In this document: one piece after another, positions 6,630-15,513 of the stretch
Numbering within the stretch: position 1 is the stretch's first letter
How the letters are laid out: each line of letters begins with the position of its first letter
Source: a virus
Strand: one strand, 5' to 3'
IMG/VR virus record: IMGVR_UViG_3300042691_010606
Location: 1-31,662 of that record
DNA: 31,662 bases
Translations under genes and position numbers: made by a program
The notes under the pieces: generated by a model
The model's input: only the letters and a program-made list of their open reading frames with translations
Database searches by the model: none
What the model was told of the DNA's origin: nothing

Positions 6630-9600
6630 CGGTTACCTCAGTCTTAATCAAGTCATCTGTTTTGAACTCTTTCACCAAAACATTTTGCCACATCGGGGCA
6701 AACTCTGGAACAGCGTCAATCAACTGCCGTCCTTTTCGGAACAAATATTCCCGAAGTTCAATTGTGGATTCCAAAGTATTCCAGTTGCGATCTGTGACAT
6801 CGCCATTAGAAAAATCGATTTGTGCTTGGACTGCCTGACGGCGAGCGTCCATATAATCTTTCAAAGCAGCACCCTGCGGTGTCTTGGTTACAGAAGGATC
6901 AGCCACCATCTTTTCAATATCTTGGAACTGCAAACGACGTTTTACTTGAGAGTCTGCGTATGCGCCGAGCGGGTCCCAAGTAGGGAACCGTGCTTCGACC
7001 TCATTCAACACTTCGTTCCTAAAAGCCTTTTCAGCGTCGGTGCCCTGCCATTCAAAGGGGACTGTAGCCATACGGTTCTCATAGTAAGAAGCGGCAAGCA
7101 GGTTTGCAGCGTCTTCAAGCGATACATCGCCACCCTTGAGTTGGCGTTGCGCCAATAGGGTTTGCTGTCTGAAGACTTTGGCATTGTATTCGCCTTGTTG
7201 CGGGCCGAGATATCCACCGGCGTTCGGGTACTTTTCAAGAATGTTTTCGTTTTCAAACAACCAGTTTTGGTATTCCTTTGTTGGTTGCAAACCAGGAATG
7301 TTGGTTTCTGAACCAGACCCGAAGTATGCCCAGATGCCAAGCCCGTAGCGGTCAAGAAGAATGTTGATGGCTTCGGTTAGGGTCCCCCCACGTGCGAACA
7401 CTTCGTTTTCTGTCTTTCGGATATCGTCCAAAAGGACACCTTGAAGAACGTTCCCTTGTTTGGTGTCAGCAAAAAACTGGACAATGGGTGCTGCTGGTAG
7501 AAATGTTCTTGCAAACGAACGGGCTACAGCAAAGTTGCTGGACAGTTCGTCTGCGTCTTCGAGTAGTTGACGGCGACCGTCAGGGGTGAGCGGGTATTTG
7601 TCAGTATTGGATGCGAGTTGTCGCATGATCGGGATAACTGATGCCTGCTTGATTCGTTCTACGTTGGGGCCGGAGCCTGCTTCAAGAAAATTCCAAAGCA
7701 AATTTAGTTGCGGAACTTTGTTTTGTCCGACACCTGCTACACCTGTAGCAAAATACTGGGCAAACTGTGGAACGAAATAGTCTCTTGGGTCAAGAGACAC
7801 ATCGTCTTCAGCGGCGAAAGGGAACAAAGAAGACTTGACGTTTGCCCACACTCTACTGCTGGGTTTCCAAGACGATGCAGCAAGAGTCACAACAGGAGAA
7901 AACCCTGGGGCAATGGAACCAACAAGACTCAAGTTTCTGGTAGGGATAGACAACTGTGCATCGCCACCAGTCAACTTGTACAACCAGCGGCTAAACGGAA
8001 CCGTAATAACTTTGCGTTGCGTAGTGGGGTCGTCATGTAAAATCGGATCGTCACCGCTGGCAAACGGTTCACGGAACTTTCCAAGTTCACGGGTCAACAC
8101 ATCGACTTTGTGAAGATTGCGTGGCTGCTTCATCAACTTGATCCATGTTGACCATTGTTCACGGTACGCATCGAAGAACATGAACATGATCTGATGCCTG
8201 TATCCGAAGTATGACTTGTTGTTTTGTGCGTTGTAAAGCAACTTGTCGGTGGTTTCCCGAGCGTAGACCTCCGCAATACGTGAAACCTCGTCACGGGTCA
8301 GATTACCATTTGCCCGTGGTTCAACTTCTTTGAGTGTGTCAAGAATATAGTCGGGCAAGTTGTCGGCGTTAACAGTAATAATTTGCCCTGCTTCGACACG
8401 ATCCATTGCTGGCATAAGTTCTTGAACACGCCGCCAGTAGGCTCGGACCCAAAGCGGGTTTCTAGCCATAGCAGCAGAAGACTTTGTATACAAACCGAAA
8501 GAGTTGTACATAAAGTTTGCGCCTCTTGCTGCTTTACCTTCTCGCCGCACAATCGGGTAATGAGGAACAAGTTCTGGGGAGTTCGGGTCAGACAGCAAAC
8601 GTTCTTTAATAAACGGTTTGAAATCTGGCGTTACGTCATACACCCTGTCGGCTTTAGTGACAATAACTTTTTGTCCGTCGAGGTTGCCGTCCGATATAAC
8701 CTTGAGAACATCTGGGTGCATCGCTGTGCGCTGCCGGATATCTTCTGCAATGGCTTTGACACGGGCACGGGCGGCTTCAATCGTGTTCCAATCCCATTCG
8801 GACTTGACTCCCCAAACACCCATGTATTCCTCGTAGACGGGGCGCAAGTCACCGTCAAGAAGACTCTGGGCAACGTCATCAAGGGCACGTTCTGAGCCAT
8901 CAAGAAGAGCGCCAGCAACAGCGTTATAGTCTTTGTTGAGTGTCATTTCTCCAATGTCACGGGCCTGGGCTTCAACCCAGTTGCGGTTCATTTTGCGCTG
9001 CTTACGGGTAAGTTCTACGCCATCTTCGGGGATGGTACGGCGAACAACTTCTTGCACTTTGGAACGTTCCATGTAATCCTGAAGAACATTTTCTTCAAAG
9101 TTCGCTTCAAGGTGCCCCTTGACATTTGTTGAAAGTTGACGTTGCGCTGAAGGGATACTGTCGTTAATAACTTTGGCAAGTTCGTCAATCTCAAACTGGA
9201 TCATTTCGATAGTGCCGTACTTATTTTCAAACTTGTCAATCCGCTTTTGGATTTTTGCCGCTTCAGCCTCAAACCGTGCAACCTCGGCAGGGTCATTAGA
9301 TTTCGCAGCCATATTTTTTGCGTTTAACGAAAGACTCAAATCATCGTATTGGTCACGCAACGCCTGAAGTTTTGCCATCTTGTCAGCGGCCTTCTGCGAA
9401 TCCATGATGATATTGCCGAAAGTGTCATAGTTCAGGTGTCCAGAAAAGATGGCAGCAACATATTGGCCAAGGTTGTCGAACTCCCCAGAAAAAGCGATAC
9501 GCAGCATTTCTTCGGGGACGACACGCATAATGTAACGGAATGGGAGAGGCGCTCCAAGCGCTGCTGGTTTCGCCCAAGCAGACATTGCATACTCAATTTT

Positions 9601-12600
9601 TCTTTCAACACTCCGCTGAAAATCAATTGTTTTAGCAACTTCTGGGTTGTTCTGTGTTAGTTTTCTAATTCCCCTGATGAAAGGGTTGAGGTCACGGATA
9701 AGTGAATCAAGCACTTCTGGGTCAACGAGATAACCGCCGCCAGAAAGAAGTTGAGTGACACGCAGCGGTCCGTCGCCTTCATCGAACCATTCCATAGGGA
9801 TGCCATCTGCGAGGTCTTCCAATGTCCAGCGTGTTACTTGGTCACCTTTACGGCGGTACGAAGTCATTTTTCTGATTTCGTCTGGAGTCCAACCCGCTTT
9901 CAACATACGCTTAGCGACCTGCTTTTCAGCGGCTATTTCAAAAAAGGTGTCCCAAGCCTTAGGGGTTTGTTCCTCAATCGCTTTGAACAAGGCGTTCATT
10001 ACAATGTCGGCATCATCGCCACGTACACCGGTGACCTGGAGGATTCGTTCAGTTCGTTGCAACGCCATTGCTGAGTCGTCGAACGGAATGTATGTTGAGT
10101 CTGGCATCATCGCTGTCTGCTTTGAATACCTGTCAACAAAAGTTTTTACTTTGTATCCCGTGTCGGATGCCCAGTCCCCCCAACCGTTAGGGAGTTGACG
10201 GATGTTTGCGTTGGGGTCGCCGGAGTAGACAGCATCTTCGATGATTTTCCATACTTCATCTGGTGTTGTCGCTTGGGCGATTCGGATGGCTGCGTTGGGT
10301 GATTTCTTTTTGAGGAAATCACGCCAAATAACTACAGGGCTTTTCTCGTCTGCCATTGCTTGCAGTACACGGCGACCGTTGTCGCTATAACGCATATAGT
10401 TGATGCGTGTAGGCTCTACTGTCCTTGGGGCACCGTCCATTGCGCCAGCGGCCTGCTTCCAACCGTCGATGGTTTCTCTGTAGGTTTGGAGTTCTTCTGC
10501 ACGGATACGGTAGTTGTCTGCATTGTCAAGTGCTGCGACAGCACGGTTGATTGGGAACTGTTCGCCTGTGTAAAGATCGATAAACTTTAGTTTGCTTGGG
10601 ACCCAAATAACTGATGCGGTGTGTTCTCCTGCGCCACCCATACGCTTCCCGCCGTCATAAGACAGCCCGTCATACCCCGCAGCGACAAGTGCTTTCTGTG
10701 TAAAAAGCGGGTCAATGTCATTTTTGGTCCCAAAAAGTTCTGACTCGTATAGCCTGATGGCGACGGAACGACGACCTGCCGCATCGTTAGGGTCCATGTT
10801 GAGTAAGTTTGTGATTCTTGGGTCATTGGAGAATCGTGCAAAAATGTTTGCCCACATTTCTGCAAGGACAGACATCGACTTGCCCTTGATCTCGCCAAAA
10901 TCGTTGGCAAGATCAATATCATTATAAAGTTTGTAAAGATTATTTGATTGTTCTGAAGACAGGAATCTGAACTTTGCGTCTTCATCTATGACCGACAATA
11001 TGGATCTACGGAACCAACTAGGGCCTGGGCGTGTAGCAAAATCATAAATTTCCGTATCGGCACGTAGCGATTCAAAAAGATTTGCAACGGATCTGTTTGG
11101 ATTAAGCGTTGGGGGATAACTCAGTCGAGATAAAAAGTTTAGAATCACTTCTACAATTTTCGGGGTGACAGCACGAACTAGACCATCATCAAAACCATAT
11201 TGCGATTTCAACCATTCTGAAATTTGTGGGAACTCGTCAACAACTTTTTGTTGTGTTTCAAATGATCTTTGATAAAGGTCTTGAATAAATATATCGTCAA
11301 GAGTTCCATCAAAATTTTTAAGAGACGCATAAAATTGCTCTGGGCTATACGCAGGAGTTTTGAGAGTAGCCTGGTCAACAAATGTAAACAATTCAACAGA
11401 CAAGTTTGTGATTTCGTCAATTGGTAACGTACCCGCTACACCAGCAGACTGTTTGATTTTGTCTTGTGAAATCTGGTTCAGTAAATCAAACAGTTCGTCG
11501 CCTGGGCCAACAATTTGTTCACTATCAATAAGATTTAGTTCAGACCTGTCAAATTTCCATACACCAGCACCACCTTTATTCAAACCGGTGCTTCCGTAAA
11601 AAGCGCCTTCAGGCAAAATCTCCTGCAAAGACGCTGGCACTTGCGGGTCTATCTCATCCCAGTTGACCACACCATCAACATTGTATCCCTGGGTACTAGC
11701 GACAACAGCCTGGTCGGTGACATACAAGCCTTCACCAAACAAATTTCTTGGGTTACGTACATAATCTGGGTCTGTGATGTCAAGGAAACTTTCAACTGTT
11801 TTCCCTGTGTCAAACGACCTGTCCCCCGAGTAGACAGTTCCTTCAACACGATCAAAGATACTCCGAGCAACAGAGTTTTGTCGTTCAACATTCGTAAGAA
11901 GATCCGCTACTTCTGTATCAATATTGTTTTCAACGGCAATACGCATTGCGTCTTCAAGACGGCCAGCCTTTTTCGCCTCAACGTAATCAAGTGCTACTTG
12001 CTTCCCAACATTGAATCGTTTCGCAACTGATCCTACGAGGATGTCGGTGGGGTCGAGGCCATAGAAGCCTGCGTCAAGACCAATACGGATTCCTGTATCA
12101 ACAAGATCAGAAACAAAATCGTATACTTCACTATCACGGCTAACAATTCGTGCGTCTACAAGTGATTCGCCAGCAAGGAAACCTGGGTTAAATGTTTTAT
12201 TAAGGTATTGTTCTTGTTCGTTACCATAGATGAGACGGGGGTCAACGCCTTTTGCTTCTGCAACAGTCCCAACTTGTTCTGCTTGACGTTCCTGAACCCT
12301 GCGGCCTGTTTCGCCCTGGACAAAGAAACCACCACCTGTGTCGAGGTCACCTGATGCAATGTCCATTCCTGCTTGGACAACAGTTGTGTTCATCAACGAC
12401 CATGCGAGGTTGTTAACAATCTTCTTTGGATTCAACGCCATCTGGAATCGGTCCCAAGCATTGCCGTCCATTTGACCTGCTGCGTATGCGTCACGCAAAG
12501 TAAACTGTGCAAAGTTGTATGGGATTTCACCGAGGGCTAGAGCAGGAGCGGTTACCGTTTTAGTGAATCCTCTTACCGCTTTGCCGACACCTTTCAACTC

Positions 12601-13266
12601 GTCGGGGGCAAGCATTGAGATGGCTGCGCCAGTAAAGTGAAAAGGCAAACCAATTACATTGAATGGGACAGCAACAATGTCTGTGGCGCTGACATCTTTG
12701 AACCCGCCTGGTCCTTGCATCCCACGCAATCCGTATCGTGCCGAAGCAGAAGCCATGTCCACAACAGGTACACGCTGTTCAAGTTCTTTGCGGCGTTGCT
12801 CACCCGCTTTTTTTTCTTCTTCCGTGCGAGGAATAAGACCCATAGGTTGCTGTCCAGGCTGGACAAAAGCAGCAGACGGCTTGGGTTGTTGCACGGTGAC
12901 CGTGATTGGTTTGCCGGTTTTGGGATCTTTGATAGTAACTGTGTCGCCAGGGCGAGCGTTCAAAAAATCGCTGTAGGCTGAAGCATCACGGTCCGTCTTG
13001 GTATTTGAGCGCCCAGGGATATTTCCTTGCTTAACCATCTGGTTCGCAGCATTGATATGCAGGTCTTCGATAGATGAGATTCCTGCAACAGCAGCAGATG
13101 CAGTTAGTTCAGGGTTTGTGTATACCCCAAGGATGTATGCACGACCAAGATTGTGTGCAAGTTCTGGGGTGATTTCAGCATCAATGGTTTGTTTGCGAGA
13201 TGCTCTGATGTCTTGCCGTGCTTGTACCTGTTCAAGTTTTGTCAGGTCCCTGATAGTTTTGCTCAT
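6616..13266 (-). CDS. Giant virion protein (2216 aa) with two ADP-ribosyltransferase-like domains
   Basis: This is the largest gene in the window, placed between portal and ejection proteins like the large internal virion proteins of podophages. Residues about 475-582 contain VYSGDRSF, then NLFGEGLYVTDQAVVASTQGY (split here as NLFGEGLYVTD and AVVAST), then WKFDRSELNLID. Residues about 780-897 end with ALVAAGYDGLSYDGG, then GEHTASVIWVPSKLKFID. Both sets resemble the ART-like domains found in phage large polyvalent proteins. Residues about 1290-1370 form a coiled coil, and the C-terminal third is helical with aromatic-rich stretches (HQIMFMFFDAYREQWSTW). It is probably packaged and injected; any ADP-ribosylation activity is inference. 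No T7- or N4-type RNA polymerase motif was seen. Confidence 0.85.
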   Translation of the reverse strand: MSKTIRDLTKLEQVQARQDIRASRKQTIDAEITPELAHNLGRAYILGVYTNPELTASAAVAGISSIEDLHINAANQMVKQGNIPGRSNTKTDRDASAYSDFLNARPGDTVTIKDPKTGKPITVTVQQPKPSAAFVQPGQQPMGLIPRTEEEKKAGEQRRKELEQRVPVVDMASASARYGLRGMQGPGGFKDVSATDIVAVPFNVIGLPFHFTGAAISMLAPDELKGVGKAVRGFTKTVTAPALALGEIPYNFAQFTLRDAYAAGQMDGNAWDRFQMALNPKKIVNNLAWSLMNTTVVQAGMDIASGDLDTGGGFFVQGETGRRVQERQAEQVGTVAEAKGVDPRLIYGNEQEQYLNKTFNPGFLAGESLVDARIVSRDSEVYDFVSDLVDTGIRIGLDAGFYGLDPTDILVGSVAKRFNVGKQVALDYVEAKKAGRLEDAMRIAVENNIDTEVADLLTNVERQNSVARSIFDRVEGTVYSGDRSFDTGKTVESFLDITDPDYVRNPRNLFGEGLYVTDQAVVASTQGYNVDGVVNWDEIDPQVPASLQEILPEGAFYGSTGLNKGGAGVWKFDRSELNLIDSEQIVGPGDELFDLLNQISQDKIKQSAGVAGTLPIDEITNLSVELFTFVDQATLKTPAYSPEQFYASLKNFDGTLDDIFIQDLYQRSFETQQKVVDEFPQISEWLKSQYGFDDGLVRAVTPKIVEVILNFLSRLSYPPTLNPNRSVANLFESLRADTEIYDFATRPGPSWFRRSILSVIDEDAKFRFLSSEQSNNLYKLYNDIDLANDFGEIKGKSMSVLAEMWANIFARFSNDPRITNLLNMDPNDAAGRRSVAIRLYESELFGTKNDIDPLFTQKALVAAGYDGLSYDGGKRMGGAGEHTASVIWVPSKLKFIDLYTGEQFPINRAVAALDNADNYRIRAEELQTYRETIDGWKQAAGAMDGAPRTVEPTRINYMRYSDNGRRVLQAMADEKSPVVIWRDFLKKKSPNAAIRIAQATTPDEVWKIIEDAVYSGDPNANIRQLPNGWGDWASDTGYKVKTFVDRYSKQTAMMPDSTYIPFDDSAMALQRTERILQVTGVRGDDADIVMNALFKAIEEQTPKAWDTFFEIAAEKQVAKRMLKAGWTPDEIRKMTSYRRKGDQVTRWTLEDLADGIPMEWFDEGDGPLRVTQLLSGGGYLVDPEVLDSLIRDLNPFIRGIRKLTQNNPEVAKTIDFQRSVERKIEYAMSAWAKPAALGAPLPFRYIMRVVPEEMLRIAFSGEFDNLGQYVAAIFSGHLNYDTFGNIIMDSQKAADKMAKLQALRDQYDDLSLSLNAKNMAAKSNDPAEVARFEAEAAKIQKRIDKFENKYGTIEMIQFEIDELAKVINDSIPSAQRQLSTNVKGHLEANFEENVLQDYMERSKVQEVVRRTIPEDGVELTRKQRKMNRNWVEAQARDIGEMTLNKDYNAVAGALLDGSERALDDVAQSLLDGDLRPVYEEYMGVWGVKSEWDWNTIEAARARVKAIAEDIRQRTAMHPDVLKVISDGNLDGQKVIVTKADRVYDVTPDFKPFIKERLLSDPNSPELVPHYPIVRREGKAARGANFMYNSFGLYTKSSAAMARNPLWVRAYWRRVQELMPAMDRVEAGQIITVNADNLPDYILDTLKEVEPRANGNLTRDEVSRIAEVYARETTDKLLYNAQNNKSYFGYRHQIMFMFFDAYREQWSTWIKLMKQPRNLHKVDVLTRELGKFREPFASGDDPILHDDPTTQRKVITVPFSRWLYKLTGGDAQLSIPTRNLSLVGSIAPGFSPVVTLAASSWKPSSRVWANVKSSLFPFAAEDDVSLDPRDYFVPQFAQYFATGVAGVGQNKVPQLNLLWNFLEAGSGPNVERIKQASVIPIMRQLASNTDKYPLTPDGRRQLLEDADELSSNFAVARSFARTFLPAAPIVQFFADTKQGNVLQGVLLDDIRKTENEVFARGGTLTEAINILLDRYGLGIWAYFGSGSETNIPGLQPTKEYQNWLFENENILEKYPNAGGYLGPQQGEYNAKVFRQQTLLAQRQLKGGDVSLEDAANLLAASYYENRMATVPFEWQGTDAEKAFRNEVLNEVEARFPTWDPLGAYADSQVKRRLQFQDIEKMVADPSVTKTPQGAALKDYMDARRQAVQAQIDFSNGDVTDRNWNTLESTIELREYLFRKGRQLIDAVPEFAPMWQNVLVKEFKTDDLIKTEVTDGRP

Positions 13267-13661
13267 TGACTTTCCAGCATAACAAGAAGTTGAATAAGGT
13301 TAGGGTTGGGATATTTGGCGGCGGCGGCACGGAGTTGCATAATCAAATCGTCTTTAGAACCTGGTGCCATATTGGGTGTGGCGGCAAGCATTTCTGGTCC
13401 TGGTCCTTCACCAAATGACATCCCTGCGGTGATCGGTTCTCCTGGACGTTCGCTTGGCCGGTCAAGTGGTCCGAACTGCCCAGGGATCGGGGCTGGTTCA
13501 GGAAGTTCTGCGTTTGGTCCTGAACCCATTGGGACGGCTTGTTGGGCACGTATCTGTTCGGTGGCTTTGCCGTAAGTCTGACCTGTTGCAGCCATCTTCG
13601 CCACCTTGTTAGCAGGGTTACGCAGGTCTGAACGGTTTGGATAGTTCTCTGTGTTCGACAT
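13263..13661 (-). CDS. Small Pro/Gly-rich portal-adjacent protein
   Basis: This 132-aa protein begins MSNTENYPNRSDLRNPANKV. Its middle is disordered and rich in Pro and Gly (PEPAPIPGQFGPLDRPSERP), and its end is a predicted amphipathic helix (DDLIMQLRAAAAKYPNPNLI). Its ATG follows the portal stop directly (TAA-ATG), and its own stop overlaps the giant protein's ATG (ATGA). It may be a linker or chaperone for the giant protein. No family is recognised. Confidence 0.78.
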   Translation of the reverse strand: MSNTENYPNRSDLRNPANKVAKMAATGQTYGKATEQIRAQQAVPMGSGPNAELPEPAPIPGQFGPLDRPSERPGEPITAGMSFGEGPGPEMLAATPNMAPGSKDDLIMQLRAAAAKYPNPNLIQLLVMLESQ

Positions 13662-15464
13662 TTACGCCATTGCCCCCATCGGTGCTGGTGCCGGAGCGGG
13701 TGCGCCTGCGCCTCCGAGTTGACCAAGTAAAGATTCCAAAGATGGTGGGCCTGCTGGTCCCGCTGTTGGTTGTTCCATACCCATCCCTGGTGCGGAAAGA
13801 CCAGGCATTGTTTCTGGTGCGCCCTGTGGGGCCATCGCCGCTTGCCTTTCTTGTGCCCGTTTCTGGGCTGATTGGATTGCTTCTGCCAATGACATTCTAT
13901 TTGATTGGACTTGCTCTGCGATATACGCCAAGTCATCTGGCTGATAGGGGCCGTTCGGGTCTGCGGCCTGCGCCTGGATCGATGACAACAAAGCAGTTTC
14001 GATACCTTCTGCAACAAGACGGTCTTTTTCCAACTCGGGGTCAGCAATCAGCGGGTCTGCTTCACGGGCAGATTCCTTCGACATCAAGCCGGTTCCGAGA
14101 CGTTGGCCGAGTCCAACAATCAAACTGTTCACATCTGAACCAGATGCCGAGTATGCGACATAGTGGAAGTCGGTTTCCCACATCTTGTTCGGGGTGTAAT
14201 CCTTGATACCGCCGCCCATACCAGGGATAAAGAACGACTTTGAGGCGTTACCCCAATAGGATTTCTCAATCTGGATGGCGATTTTGTCTTCTTCGTAGAT
14301 GGCGTTCGCCAAGATTTCCTGATATTCCTGCACACGGAAGTCAACTGTGGCCGACAGGACTGCTTCGCCTCTGCGTCCGGTACGGATGTTGGTGCCGGAT
14401 TCGCCACCAAACTCTGCCGGAATAGCACCCTCTAGACGTTCCTGACGTTCCAAACGATCCAACGCAACATCTGTCTTATACCCTGGGTTCTGTTGCAACT
14501 GCTGAATGTCGCCGCCCTTGACCACACCCAACTGTCCGGTCTTGCCGTCAGCGATCTGGATAACCTCAGGGTTCTCTCCAGGGCGGGCAATCAGGTACTC
14601 ATCGGGGAAGATGCCTCGTTCGATAGCGATTTCGGTGAGTGCCTGCAACCTTGCACGGGTGTAATACATTCCAAGCAGGCCGTCGAACTGGCCACGCTGC
14701 TTATCCAAGGTGTACCGCTGAGGAATGACAACAAGTGGCATACCTGTACGGTTGATGATGCGGGAAAGTTCCACAAATGGGGAACCCATGAACACTTCTC
14801 CGGTGTACGGGTTGCGGTCACGGGGGTTACCCATGACGATTGTGACCACTTCGTTCTCGCAAACGTATTCGAGGATGGTGTACAGGTCGTCGGGGCTGGG
14901 GTCACCGACACGCAACACGCCATTGAGGGCATCGCCGTAGTTTCTCATCAGCCACTTGTATGAACGAGAGTACGTGAAGATGCAGTCGTCCGGTACAGGG
15001 TTTGTTGGGTCGGATGTGGGGGAGGCGAAGGTGTCAAGCGGGTTGCGGAGATGCCATTCGGGGAGACGCTTATCAAAGTTTGGCTTGATAAACACGGGTG
15101 ATTCGGCGTAGCCGATCAAGTATCTGGCCCGCATACGCATCTTTTGTGAAAAACGGTTCTGATCCCAAATCGACATCATGGCTCGTTTGCGGTCACGGGC
15201 CATTTTCATGCTCCGGTCGTTACCTTCCTTCAATGCAGGGAAGTAAACAGACGGCATGGTGGATGCGACACGCATCGAGTTCTGGTCCAATCCCTGTACA
15301 AGCAGGTTTGCTACCGATGAACGGGTGTTGCGGTCTAGTTCATTGAGGGGCACAATAACTTCGCCGTTGGCGAGGGTACGTACTTCTCGCATCTGGCCAA
15401 GGATCGGGCCTTTTGCTTCGTACCGTTCTTTGTATAGAGCAACTATTTCCTCAACGGACTTCAT
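13662..15464 (-). CDS. Portal protein
   Basis: This 600-aa protein forms the ring at the packaging vertex. Its size suits a podovirus-type portal. Its features include the N-terminal helices (TRSSVANLLVQGLDQNSMRV), a Trp/Arg-rich region SIWDQNRFSQKMRMRARYLI, HLRNPLDTFASPTSDP (about 136-151), a central ALTEIAIERG helix, and a long C-terminal helix that ends in a Pro/Ala/Gly-rich tail (from about residue 540). A GAGG lies just before the ATG. It follows the terminase by 49 bp, the usual order of terminase, portal, scaffold and capsid. Confidence 0.88.
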   Translation of the reverse strand: MKSVEEIVALYKERYEAKGPILGQMREVRTLANGEVIVPLNELDRNTRSSVANLLVQGLDQNSMRVASTMPSVYFPALKEGNDRSMKMARDRKRAMMSIWDQNRFSQKMRMRARYLIGYAESPVFIKPNFDKRLPEWHLRNPLDTFASPTSDPTNPVPDDCIFTYSRSYKWLMRNYGDALNGVLRVGDPSPDDLYTILEYVCENEVVTIVMGNPRDRNPYTGEVFMGSPFVELSRIINRTGMPLVVIPQRYTLDKQRGQFDGLLGMYYTRARLQALTEIAIERGIFPDEYLIARPGENPEVIQIADGKTGQLGVVKGGDIQQLQQNPGYKTDVALDRLERQERLEGAIPAEFGGESGTNIRTGRRGEAVLSATVDFRVQEYQEILANAIYEEDKIAIQIEKSYWGNASKSFFIPGMGGGIKDYTPNKMWETDFHYVAYSASGSDVNSLIVGLGQRLGTGLMSKESAREADPLIADPELEKDRLVAEGIETALLSSIQAQAADPNGPYQPDDLAYIAEQVQSNRMSLAEAIQSAQKRAQERQAAMAPQGAPETMPGLSAPGMGMEQPTAGPAGPPSLESLLGQLGGAGAPAPAPAPMGAMA

Positions 15465-15513
15465 TCACGACCTCACGTTTGACGTAGACGCAAGTAAACA
15501 TAACACATTACGT

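Noticed and set aside
5937-7158. Long plus-strand frames opposite the ejection protein genes
   Set aside because: They are shadows of highly convincing minus-strand genes, without Shine-Dalgarno or recognisable domains.
6616-13266. Virion RNA polymerase of the N4 type
   Set aside because: Size and position fit, but none of the T7/N4 polymerase motifs could be found by eye.
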